64,000 nucleotides of DNA, taken from assembly GCF_963422355.1 (NCBI RefSeq), contig NC_085101.1, positions 3,527,090 to 3,591,089 on the forward strand, read 5' to 3'. Source of the DNA: Corticium candelabrum. Its lineage: Eukaryota > Porifera > Homoscleromorpha > Homosclerophorida > Plakinidae. The translations under genes and the position numbers were made by a program. Of the stretch, positions 12,831-23,492 are shown piece after piece (the first letter of the stretch is position 1; each line of letters starts with the position of its first letter). The notes beneath the pieces are model-generated. The model was given only the letters and a program-made list of their open reading frames with translations. It was not told where the DNA came from and searched no databases.

Positions 12831-13575
12831 AAGAACTCATTACTGGACACTTACGAAATACAATGATGGCAAGAATAGTAGTAGTTGCATACCCATCATC
12901 ACCATACTCATTAATACCATACAGCTTCGTGGTCGTATACTCATGAGTATCATTAAAACTCATTTTTGTTGCTCTGATTATAATGGCACCAGACACATCA
13001 CCACATCGCCGATAAAAAAGAAAATCGTAGTTATGTTTACAAATATGTCAATTAAATAAGGCAAACAATCTAACTAAAATCTTAGTCGCTTTATACTTAT
13101 AACCATCGAAGTGAGTGTGAACCGCAAGCTAATGACATGTAAGCCAATGTTCTCCCCAGAATCTAAAAGCATGGTTTTAATATTAAAGAGTATGTGGGGT
13201 CAAAATATTTAATATTTACAATTGAAGTATTTCGTAATGTGCGCAATTTAGAGCAACTTGCAGTACTTTTAAGTGAAATGAAAGTATCACTAGGTATTAC
13301 AGCAATCAAGTAACCTACTGACCATTGATCACAAACACACACATGAGTAGTTTGAATAGGCACAGAATCTTTGTGGCACTGGCAGTTTGACCTATAAATG
13401 TTTGACAGACTAAATGAATTAATCCATGCCCAATACAATTTGCTGAAGTCTGTGTTAGCTAAACAATGTATTACATACTAATTAGCCAATCAGATAACAC
13501 AATTATGCAATATTGACTCATACAGTGGGTGTCCAGAAAGTCCCATACTTGCTCACTTAAAGCCCCGCTTAGTCA
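12828..13575 (-). pseudogene. Duplicated 5' fragment of an ammonium transporter gene
   Basis: About 730 bp matches 27,010-27,735 nearly end to end, starting with GTTAAGAA(C/T)TCATTACTGG. On the minus strand the first about 80 bases correspond to AMT exon 1 (the AIIVF stretch before the splice donor, as in the intact genes), followed by upstream flank. No further exons are present, so it is a dead fragment. Two insertions interrupt the alignment downstream (13,579 and 13,774). Confidence 0.65.
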
Positions 13576-13578
13576 TTT

Positions 13579-13741
13579 CAGGGTCGGATCCAGGAATTTT
13601 TAAAAAAGAGGTTCACCGTTAGCAGTTATTTATAGCAATACTAATTTTCTCTTTTCCAATAAAATTATATAAAATTATTGAACCACGCCTATAGGAAAAG
13701 AAGAGTTTGAAACCCCCTAACACCCTCTGGATCCGGTCCTG
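13579..13741. mobile_element. Short inverted-terminal-repeat element (hAT-like MITE)
   Basis: Begins CAGGGTCGGATCCAGGA and ends CTCTGGATCCGGTCCTG, imperfect terminal inverted repeats of the hAT kind. The paralogous sequence at about 27,725-27,760 runs straight from TTAGTCATTT into TATATAAAA without it, giving a pre-insertion site. The flanks share CATTT on both sides. No coding capacity. Confidence 0.7.
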
Positions 13742-13773
13742 CATTTTTACATAAAATCAATCGTCCGGAGATA

Positions 13774-14206
13774 CAGTGGCGGAGGAGATAGGGGTTTCAC
13801 GGGGCAACAGACATCCCAATATTTTAAATGGGTTGTTTGAGATCTCCCCGATAATTGGATCTCCTTAAATGGAACCATTTAATTCTGCAGTGGGTTTGCC
13901 TATCCAATCACCAGCTAGGCCACACGCACACATCATGGACTCCGTCGACGTGTCCTGCCAGGCATGCAACGCTCACCACGTGGATACGGGCATTTCGAGG
14001 GCGTGTTATTCTGACACGGAAGTTGGCAGCCGAAATTCACAACTGCTGCGTCTTTACCGTACAATACTCGTAACATCTGCAAATTCAGAGAGAGCCTTCT
14101 CAACTCTTAGAAGGCAACTGCCCTACCTACGATCCACTATGACGGAGAAAAGGCTAAATAGCTGTTCCATCCCCCTACAGTCACAGTAGCCCCGTTTTCG
14201 CCACCG
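13774..14206 (+). mobile_element. Internally deleted hAT transposon with C-terminal dimerisation segment
   Basis: Starts CAGTGGCGGAGG and ends near TTCGCCACCG, a degraded hAT-type inverted repeat. Inside, at about 14,065-14,160 on the plus strand, is SANSERAFSTLRRQLPYLRS followed by MTEKRLN, the hallmark of the hAT transposase C-terminal dimerisation domain. The rest of the transposase is missing. The other copy of this duplicated block (near 27,765) lacks it, so it inserted after the duplication. Confidence 0.75.
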
Positions 14207-15645
14207 TACTTTCGTCGGATCCGCATAAAATCTTAACTAGATATGGACGGAGTAATTGACCCTCCTATAACTTACTTAACTAAGTCATTACATCAGTTTT
14301 GTTACTCCTTAGTGGTTCCAAAAATACTACATGTAGATAAATATGAGACATAGCAGGTCTAGAGCAGACAGGAAGCAGCTACATTAGCTATAGCTACATG
14401 CAGGTGTATTAGCTGCTACATGCTCAAGTCTACTGCATGTGCAATATTCACTTTGTTGTTTTGCTTCTTTCTACCCCTCTAGAGACACGTATCAGTCTAT
14501 ATGAGAATTAGTAGGAAGTTTAGTATGTCTACATCATGCGTAGACATGCACATGCCTAGGGTACCGCGGTGTTCGTCAATGGCGGTTTCACCTGCTCGTG
14601 CCAATGTGGTCCAAGTCCAAATACGTAAGTGCTCGAACTACGTGTACACACGTTGTACCTGACACTCGCGAAAACCCGTTCCTTGCAGACACATCACTGA
14701 CCTGTTCAACCGGTACTCTACACCGTAACACGTTGGGCGCCTGATCGACCTGTCCGTCTCCTCTTGAATTACGTCAGTGTCTTCACAGCAAGATCAGCTC
14801 CAACGTGATTGCTTTGTGGTTTCCTCTGTTTTACGTCACGTGAATAATTGTTTACCTAACTTAACTAGCGCATGCGTTCCTAAAGTTTAATTAATATTTT
14901 GTGCATACATTACCACAGTATCTCGGTTTACTCTGGTAAGTAGATCGCTGACGACACTGGCAATGAAGCTATAGCCAGAACGCATAGTGTAAACATTCGC
15001 ACGTAGCGGCATGAGCGTCGTCTTCGACGCTAGAGTGGCAGTTGGTCCGGCCTCCTGTTTATGCAGAGAGCCACATGTAGAGAGCCACAGGTAAATTTGG
15101 CACTGAGAGGCTTCCAGTGCCTCGAGCTAACGTAAACACCTACACTCCAAATTTCTTGCCAATTAATTTATTTATTCTGCAGAAATCAGTTTCTACTAGA
15201 AGAATTCAAGATCTGATAGAGTAAAAAATTTTCGGGGTCGTGACCAAGACAGCATGCAAGGGTCTTATATTAATTAATTAATTAACGAGTCTCGTTCAGA
15301 TTGTATACGTACATAGTGTTGTGCCCGATACCAATTTACTGTTCTAGAATATGGTGCTTGTGGGTACTGTATGATTATAATAACAAACGACGACAAAAAC
15401 GACAAGTAAATAGTGGTGGATCTGGAAGGTGTGGAACCAGTGCCCCTTTATTTAGAACCGGAAGTACAGTTAATTGAGAAGGCTTTCGGATATGTGAGTA
15501 TGAGCACACTGTGTATTCGTATTTGAACCGGTGACAAAGGATTCGGTAGTCTGAGCAAGAACACATACACTGACCTACGCTCATGCATTGACTGAGAAGG
15601 CACCAGAACGTTGCGTCCATACGCTCCCCTAAATCTTCTACACTA
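14207..15645. other. Intergenic, no gene recognised
   Basis: No supported coding region or RNA. A minus-strand open frame at 15,375-15,620 has several Cys but no recognisable motif. Confidence 0.5.

Positions 15646-15647
<2 letters not shown>

Positions 15648-15701
<54 letters not shown>
15648..15701. repeat. (TA)n microsatellite
   Basis: About 25 uninterrupted TA units. Confidence 0.95.
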
Positions 15702-15702
<1 letters not shown>

Positions 15703-17535
15703 AAGACATTTCAATTTGAAAAATGCTGCACGTCTATTTTATTTGCAATAGTGAGGCAGATGAACCTGTTTGTGAAAAATTAGTTCTACGAGTTAGCATT
15801 TGTTTATAGAACCGAAATCGTTGACTCAAGTATGAGTCCTTTATAAATCTGTTTCAACTAGCTCACTGGCCCGTTCTCTGTACGGGAAGATTAAATTATT
15901 ACTTGTTAGTTAACCTATATGTCTCCCAACTCCCTCTCCAGGAGTATGTAGCGCATGCGCATTCTGCGAGTTTGACGTTGCGTAGCAATGAAACGACGCC
16001 ATCTTCGCCGACCGCTTGTGCAGCGCTAGATAGCCTTTCAGCACAGCACAATATTTTTTATTTTTAGCCGATTTTGCAATGCGCATGCCACATGACAACA
16101 ATATATACATAAAATTAATTATTAGCAACGTCATAGAGATTGCTATGTCTAAAATATAGTCATAAGGCTTTTTGAAGTCCGATCCGACGTCATTTCCTGG
16201 CGTATTTGCCCACATTCCAATCCGTATGTGAGTCACGCCCTCGGCAGCCGTTTGTGCCGTTCAGTCGTTATTGGTGCGTTGAGTCTAGAATGAATACAAA
16301 GTCGCACGGCAAAGTACATCAATGCGTCGAATTGTGTTGTTGAAGTGATAGACCAATTTCTTGTTCTGCTAGTGGCGTTTATGGCATCTAGCACGGCAGT
16401 CAATCTGGGAGGCGTTACCCTACAGAGAATGTAACACAATGCATTGACTACAGACGCCAAAACGCGCTTGAACAGCATCGACCAAATGCCAAAGTTAGCG
16501 AAAGCGTTGCTCAGGTTAGTGTACACACTTTCGCAGTTTCGAAAAACTTGTAGATCTCGGCGAGCATTCCGACACGTTGCGCACGTCTACACTAGAGGGT
16601 CGATATCGATATAGAAAATGGTCACTGACTGCTTAGCGAACTTGTCTACTAGTGCTATGTTACTGGCTAAAGCTATTACAATCGACTTTGTAAATTTGCT
16701 TTGGATTGAAATGCATTGAGAGCATTTAGTCGACATTTATGCAGATTAAAAGTCTCCCGGATGATATTTGGGGTGATAATGGGATAATAATTACTAATTA
16801 ATTTATCGTTGTATGCAAATTTATGTTGTTGCATGAGTATCTCGTTCTAATAATTTATCATTTAAGTGTATCTTATTTACATGCATTTTTATTCAGTTAA
16901 GAAGAATTACCTGCTTCACAGAATCGTCGTGAAGAATTCCATTCAGAGTTCTAGGCCGTTTAATGATATCCCATTCTGATATCAATTATCTCAAACTAGA
17001 ATATATGCCGTTACAGATCACGTTCTTTGCCCGCCCTGATTGCATTATTGATTTCTAGTCAATATCCCGTCGGTCAGTTTGAAACTAGTTAGTGTCACCT
17101 CTTTCACTTGAGAAGAAAATGAGATCCCGTTCTTCGCTCAGTTTATTTGGATTATTGATTGCTAATTATAATTTAAATCAAGTTGATAACAAATTAAAAT
17201 CTGACCGAGAGTTTCACTTCAAAAATACCGTTGAGAAGTCTAGGTCCGGGCAGCAGGAAATTGAAAGTCACGTGCAGTTACTCATCCGTGATCAAAGGTC
17301 TCGTCTCGCAACCATTTCACAGTCCAGATTAGACTGTTGATTGTTAGTTAATATTCCGTTAATTAAACTGAAATGAAAAAGTAACCGAGTGTCCCAGCAG
17401 CGAATTTTTTGCTCGGAATAAACTATCCGGGCAGCAATGTCTTGGGAGTCACGTGCATTTATACGTACTCACTCGTATATGACTTGACATTATTGCGGAT
17501 GAATTCCACTCCTGCGCTGCATGTCAAGGTTTTCG
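15702..17535. other. Intergenic with scattered repeat fragments
   Basis: No gene. A motif at about 15,857-15,915 (GGCCCGTTCTCTGTACGGG then an AT-rich run) and another at 16,790-16,850 (CGTTGTATGCAAATTTATGT) both recur within 50,350-50,470, so this region carries fragments of a dispersed family. Confidence 0.5.
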
Positions 17536-17539
17536 GTAG

Positions 17540-17890
17540 AAATTGGAACTCTCCCCGTGTAGCGTTCTGTGCTGGAAACACGCAGGTTGGATTCTGTGCA
17601 AATGCAATCCGAATTTGGAGAGAAATGCAAGTGCCGCTTCTATCGGCAAGAAATCGTCTATTTCTGGAAGCGCTGGCAAGGACTACGACAGGTATAGTCT
17701 ACACGGGACTGGTGCGGGAATGCGTTGGAACATGTAGCCTTCGCGTTGCAAAAAAAAATGTTATGCCAGAGTCCACCCTTCATAAATGAACCCCACGCAC
17801 TCAGCTACGTCACCGTCTGTCGGTACATTACAGGTTTGGCGTGAACCAGCCAAATTTGGCGGAGATTGACTCGGAGAGAGGGAGATACTA
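17540..17890. repeat. Dispersed repeat, copy 1
   Basis: Aligns over about 350 bp with 50,770-51,125, and partly with 50,505-50,620. Shared blocks include GTGCAAATGCAAT, ATCGGCAAGAAA and the final GGCGGAGAT. It has no coding signature. The spread of fragments with the same internal order suggests a mobile family. Confidence 0.65.
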
Positions 17891-17920
17891 GTGTACACAT
17901 ATACAGACAAACAGGCGGCT

Positions 17921-17925
17921 CACAT

Positions 17926-17996
<71 letters not shown>
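17921..17996. repeat. (ACAT)n-(TA)n compound microsatellite
   Basis: Seven or so CATA units pass into about 23 TA units, just beyond the 3' end of the AMT-A gene. Confidence 0.95.
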
Positions 17997-17998
<2 letters not shown>

Positions 17999-18266
17999 CG
18001 CACCAGTCCGTTCATCCGTCCTTCCACACTGCATGCGTACAGACGGATGGAAGCGGCGCTATCACAATCATATATAGATATTTTTCAACACAGGACTCCT
18101 TTTCTAAGATCCAATTGGCTTTGGTGTACACCAAGGTATTATAACATGCCTCTCTATCCACCTACTCAGCACTGCAAAGTCACTAGCAGCAACAATAAAT
18201 GACTTACGCGCACGCATAGTGATAGTTTGCAATGCATGCACAACTGCTATAGTCATGAGAGTGATA

Positions 18267-18938
18267 CTAGACAGCGGATTCCTCCATGCCATCAAAAGCA
18301 ACAGCCTCAGTAAATTTTACCTCATTTTCAACCAATTCATCGTCGTGCGAGTCTTGTCTAGACACTTGAATAGCCATTTTTATTTTTCTTCTCATTCTCT
18401 CTTCAGACAGCGGCGCAGCTAAAGGCACCGCCTTGGCGTCATCTGTGCGATGATGATTTGGCCCGCTTAGATTAAGTATAAGATGGGCGGTGACTGAAGA
18501 CTCAACCTGACATGTCAAAGGTTTGCCTTGTACGCCTGGATAAGATTTCTCTCCGTGAACCAGCCGATCGAGACCTTCATGAAATGAAAGACGACAGTCT
18601 ATATATGGGGTGCAGTAGCGAGCATACAATTGAGTATATGTATATACCTTTACTTTCGGTATCGGGTGATATACGAAGAATGTCCAAACATGTCAGAATG
18701 CCAAATAGAAAAGAACTCCAAACCAGAGTCCACAAAATTATGAGAAGAACTCCACCGACGTTCCAAGCAATTAGCACCAGGGATGCACGGTTACCTTTGT
18801 AAAGTAGTCCATGGTTTTGATCAAGAAACGAAACAGCAAGGACTCCCCAAAGTCCGCCTCCTAAATGAACTGCACAGCATAGAGATGTTTGTTAGCAGTG
18901 CTTACAGCAGTAGACACACGCTCGCACAAATGCACACG

Positions 18939-19001
<63 letters not shown>

Positions 19002-19067
19002 ACACACAAACACACACAGACAAACGCACGCACGCGCACACCACATACACTCACACACTACGGCCTA

Positions 19068-19143
<76 letters not shown>

Positions 19144-20297
19144 ACCACCACCACCACCACCACCACCACCACCACCACCACCACCACCAAGCCTTGACTT
19201 TGACCTAGACCTTTAGAGCAGTTCTTTGAACTATCAATGATAACGGTGTCCCCGAATGGGCAAAAACTAAGGAAAAAAGGTAATAAGTGACTATAACTGT
19301 GTTGTCAATGAACAGAAAAGGTAATGTCGTGTTCGATCTCCCTGTCGAAAAGATTTTACGCACAGGCATCTGTAGATTGTTCCTTTTTGGTTAGCATATA
19401 TAAGTATGCTGTTGAATGTTTTAGATTTGCTAAGGCTATAGTTGACAGACAACCGTTTGACTAGAGACTTCTATCTTGAGCGAGTGTGTACCAATTTGCC
19501 TCGAACACATTCATGGTTTCAAGCCCTTCGACACTGAATCCCTCCATCTCCTTTGAGCACGATCGTCTGGTCCTACAGAGGGTAGTTCTTCAAACGGAAT
19601 TTGCTTAGGAGCATTTAGTGTCCATAAGGGCAACATGACCAAACCAACGTAACAGATGGGACATTAAAGCATCACAAATTCGATTGCTCATGTCAGACTT
19701 TGATGATAGATGTCTTGATGTAATATTCTCCTACCACTCTTGCTGTCTGGTGACACGGAGAATGATTCAAATAGCTTGATTATGAAATGAATCTATAGAC
19801 ATCTGATATTGTTAGACTTAGCTGTCCATGTCTCTGAAACCTATAACAAAGTGGGTAGAACGACAGCTTGATAGACAGTTCTTTCTGTAGCTCATGAGAA
19901 ATATTTGTTCCTTAAAAGTGGCTGACGCAAAGGCTTCAGAAGCTTTGGCAAAGCGGAGTGACACTCTTCCTGTTATAAGTCACTGTCTGCTGCAATGCAG
20001 CTACGAAGATTGACAAAATTATCAACCATCTCAACAGAGCCACAATCAACAACATAGCCATCATTGCTTCTTCTTCTTCTGGTATTCTCACTCGTGCAAA
20101 ATTAGCACTGACTTGGTTTGCCAGACCAAGTAGACCCTGGCGGAAACAATTGCCACCAGTCCAACTGCCACTCGGTTCGCAATTACTAGGAAGCTCCTGG
20201 TTGTGAACACCGGTCTCGCGCTACTGGTTTACACCACTTGAACGTGCGTGAACAACGTATCCCCATGCACACACACACGCATACACACCCACAGTGA

Positions 20298-20382
<85 letters not shown>

Positions 20383-20587
20383 TGACAATTGAGAATAGCA
20401 TTGTTCTCCTACTTGCAATAGCGTTCACGGGATCGTCCACTCCCCATTTCTTTATTCCTTCTGTTGCGTGAACATACACCACACCAGCCACTCCTCCAAT
20501 ACAAAAAGCTTCATATGGGTAAACCGAACTTGAGCCAGCGCTAATAGCCACCTATTCCAAAACGACACATAAATCGCTAGTAAATTT

Positions 20588-20649
<62 letters not shown>

Positions 20650-22427
20650 GGTAGATTATACGCTTGATGCAACATACCAATCCAACCAAACAGCCGTGTA
20701 TTGCTTTAGCAATCCTCCACTGCCTAAACTCTTTAGTCTCTCTGTGTCGTTCGTACGCCATTGTTGTGATGCTGCCACTGGCTACTGCCAGCATGCAATT
20801 CACAACAATGAGTCCGTACACAGCAGCATCGTCCGTTTCAGCAAGACGTCCGTGCGCAGCAAGATTAAGCGCAAAAAAGGAAAATGCGATGATAAATCCT
20901 CCTAACACCGTCATCTAAAATATACTTCATTGAGCCAACACGAATTTTGAAATACTATCACTGGCACTCACGCTTGTCGTGCTCTCTAATATTTTGATTC
21001 TATTCCCGCTCTCGTCAAAGTAACCGTGACGTGAACCAATCAGAGCGGCTCCTACCAAAGAGGCTACTCCGCCTACCACGTGTATTACACTACTTCCGGC
21101 ATAGTCCTAGCAAGTTAACAAGGTATTAATATATATAAGCGGCGTCACGTGTTAATTAATTAATTATTTTATGACCTCGTAACGAACTGTGGTGTTAGTG
21201 TGAGATACGACGACCACTCCGTCGTGCAACCACCCTCTTTCGTACCAAGTCCAGTGAGCCACTAGAGGCTGCATCCATCCTAAAAATTGAAAGAATATAA
21301 GACTCGTTCAATGTCAGCTTAATAAATTATGACTCCTCTATTTGCTCTCATGAGTCATGTAATTAGACAAGGGCGGTGACAAGCTTTATACAATCTTGCA
21401 GGAATGTAGCCGCCGGTCTGGACAACTTTCCAATATTTGTGCTTCAAGTGATTAAATATATTTTTATTTAATCACTATGAAGACAGCTTCCTAGCAAGTG
21501 CCTTTACCTCCGCAGATCAAAATGCATCTAAACAGCTCGTAATTGTTCATTCTGGTTTGTGGCTAAAGTTTTTCGCAAGATAGGTTACCATTTTCTATGC
21601 TAATTCTAATGTAGTAACCTAACTTGCCTACCAAAGATAGATTTGAGGAGCAGAATAGTCAGGCAAAGCGGAATCGTCTAATGATGTCACTCGCACCCAC
21701 GAACATATATAACGACCGACAGACTTAATAAATTTGAAGTCTATAAATAAAAAATAACACGAAAAACTTCATGAGATAGCACGTAGGATTTTTACCTATA
21801 AATGACACTATGTGCTGACATTCTGAAACAACGCAAACCCGATATGATACATTTGCGTGTGCGCGTTTGTGCTCGCAATTCTTCAACCGAACCATTTCCA
21901 AGCTGACGGCTATTCGACCCTGTCTCGTGACTTGAACCGATTACCGAACACTATAAATAATTTATACAATATTTTGTTTATTACCTGTACAGTAGAATGA
22001 AAATATGAGGTAGCATTTCACGTTCATCCTTTCCGCCATGGCACCGTTGACTATTGTTGCTACTGTGATTGCGCAGGCATACTCTAGAAACCAGCGCACC
22101 AGTTCTCGATCACGCAAGTCCGTATTTGACAAAAAGAAGTTCTCATTTCCTATGAATCCGTTTCCATTACCGAAAGCAAACGCGTAACCGCACGCCCAGT
22201 AGGCCAGGCAGCCAACGGTGGCATTCATGATGTTTGCGTAGAGAATACTTGTCATGTTTTTGGAACGAACGGAACCAGCTTGTAAGAACGCAAACCCGGT
22301 CTGCATTACTACAGAAAGACACATTATAATATTAGACGAAAATCAGAAATCAAGGGTAATTACAGAAAACGATGGTAGAGGAGATGATGACATACGTATC
22401 TGCCACATTATCGAGCAAACTCCTCAT
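18267..22427 (-). CDS. Ammonium transporter, paralogue A
   Basis: Eight minus-strand exons join in frame to 510 residues: 22364-22427, 21985-22308, 21176-21279, 20972-21106, 20678-20914, 20413-20551, 18648-18869, 18267-18574. Amt-family hallmarks appear in order: MQTGFAFLQAGSVRSKN (TM1 and loop), AYWACGYAFAFGNGNGF, ATIVNGAMAER, DYAGSSVIHVVGG with the first pore His, MTVLGGFIIAFSFFALN, VAISAGSSSVYPYEAF, and HLGGGLWGV with the second pore His. The tail starts GLDRLVHGEKSY, close to the GLD-x-x-x-HG motif of the regulatory C terminus, and continues for about 90 polar residues. Members move ammonium across the plasma membrane as a trimer. The first ATG lies only 22 codons before the TM1 motif; that short N terminus is shared by paralogues B and C. 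All donors are GT; the exon 3 donor (GTCATA) is weak. Large introns hold microsatellites and a LINE remnant. Confidence 0.9.
18940..19190. repeat. (CA)n and (CAC)n microsatellites in AMT-A intron
   Basis: Two CA tracts (about 18,949-19,000 and 19,076-19,142) followed at once by a pure CAC tract to about 19,190. His-Thr frames through them are artefacts. Confidence 0.95.
19540..20100 (-). pseudogene. LINE reverse-transcriptase C-terminal remnant inside AMT-A intron
   Basis: The minus strand read across frames and stops gives VDNFVNLRSCIAADSD, then TVYQAVVLPTLL, VSETWTAKS and a distal segment near WSCCPYGH. This order (thumb-like segment, then a VLPTLLYG-SETW motif, then a WxGH-type segment) is typical of the region after the catalytic core in non-LTR retrotransposon polyproteins. 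Many stops show it is old. The RT core and endonuclease are not present. Confidence 0.65.
20296..20379. repeat. (CA)n microsatellite, AMT-A intron 6
   Basis: About 40 CA units, ending about 30 bases from the exon 6 donor. Confidence 0.95.
20590..20646. repeat. (TA)n microsatellite, AMT-A intron 5
   Basis: About 28 TA units in the short intron between exons 5 and 6. Confidence 0.95.
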
Positions 22428-23248
22428 AGTAGTTCCTCGGATTAGAATCAAGGAATCCTGAGAAAGATAACACCAAGCACAAAATAAAATAATTGAATTA
22501 ATTAATACAATTTAGCTAATACCGTAGAGAATGAAATATTGGTGGAGAATTTATTTCGGCGGATTCGTGGATTTTTTAGCGACCGCCAATATAAAATCCG
22601 CCATCAATTTGGCCACCGGAATATATTGACGTCATCACCCACATGAATCAAGCATCATGCGATGTGGCGCGGATGAGGTTATAAGATGGTAACCACTGTT
22701 TGCCATCTGTTGTGCCTACCCTGTCAAACAGGGAGGCTAGACATGAGAATGAGGCCGTTCCGCTATCAATGAAGTAAAGGTAAAGTCATGCCTGTTAAAT
22801 TTCGTAATCGCAAACTCTTCCATAAAAGCAGCGAATTACACTAGTGTAAAAGGTGGAAAATGGTGGATAGAGCCCTTCGCTCTTTTTCTGCCGTCTTAAT
22901 AGTTGTATAGATATGAGGTCCGAAGAAGTGAGTCTAGCTACTTGGCGGTGTCCTTTGAGCAGCCCATAGCAAGCAAATAGAAGTGGTCCGAACTAATGTG
23001 CGCTAACAAGTATGTGTAAAGTAGCCTCGTACTTCATCCACCTCTTGCAGCTGCATTGAAAATTGGTCTGGAAAAGGAGCACAGACTGGCATCCATGTTG
23101 GGGGCAGCCTTGATGCCATTGTTGGAGCTTTTAGTTTTCTTCAACTTTAAATTTAGCTCGTTGTCACGATGACATATTTTATATATATTGTGACCATAGG
23201 CTGCTGATTGGGGGACAATAGCCCATGGCCTCATAGTTCCTAAACGTC
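22428..23248. other. 5' flank of AMT-A, no gene
   Basis: No coding region recognised. A GC-balanced block at about 22,550-22,640 contains repeated GCGGATT and TCCGCCA words, with looser similarity to about 49,790-49,890 inside AMT-B. It may be a fragment of a dispersed family. Confidence 0.45.
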
Positions 23249-23492
23249 CAGTGGCGTAGCCAGGATTGCAAACCAAGTAAGTGCTCAATATAATTTGCCG
23301 TAAAGTGTTGCTGGCCACATTGTAAAATTGAAAGCAATTGCAGTACTGCATACCTGTCTTGGAGTATACGGACTGTCAGTGTCAGCTTTGAACTTTCCAG
23401 TGACGATGGAACATTTTCTACCAGTGATCCTAGACAGAAGGCACGGGGTGCTCGGGCACCCATACTAAGGATCCCCACTGGCTACGCCACTG
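23249..23492. mobile_element. Non-autonomous element with CAGTGGCGTAGCCAGG ends
   Basis: The left end reads CAGTGGCGTAGCCAGG and the right end CTGGCTACGCCACTG, a near-perfect 15-16 bp terminal inverted repeat enclosing about 240 bp. The CAGTGGCG start is typical of hAT elements. The eight-base flanks (TAAACGTC and TGTAACGC) are not an obvious duplication. No transposase. Confidence 0.75.

Noticed and set aside
16233-16526. Minus-strand 97-codon frame
   Set aside because: No motif or splice context.
23179-23478. Minus-strand frame across the small element at 23,249
   Set aside because: It spans a non-coding transposon and has no family match.
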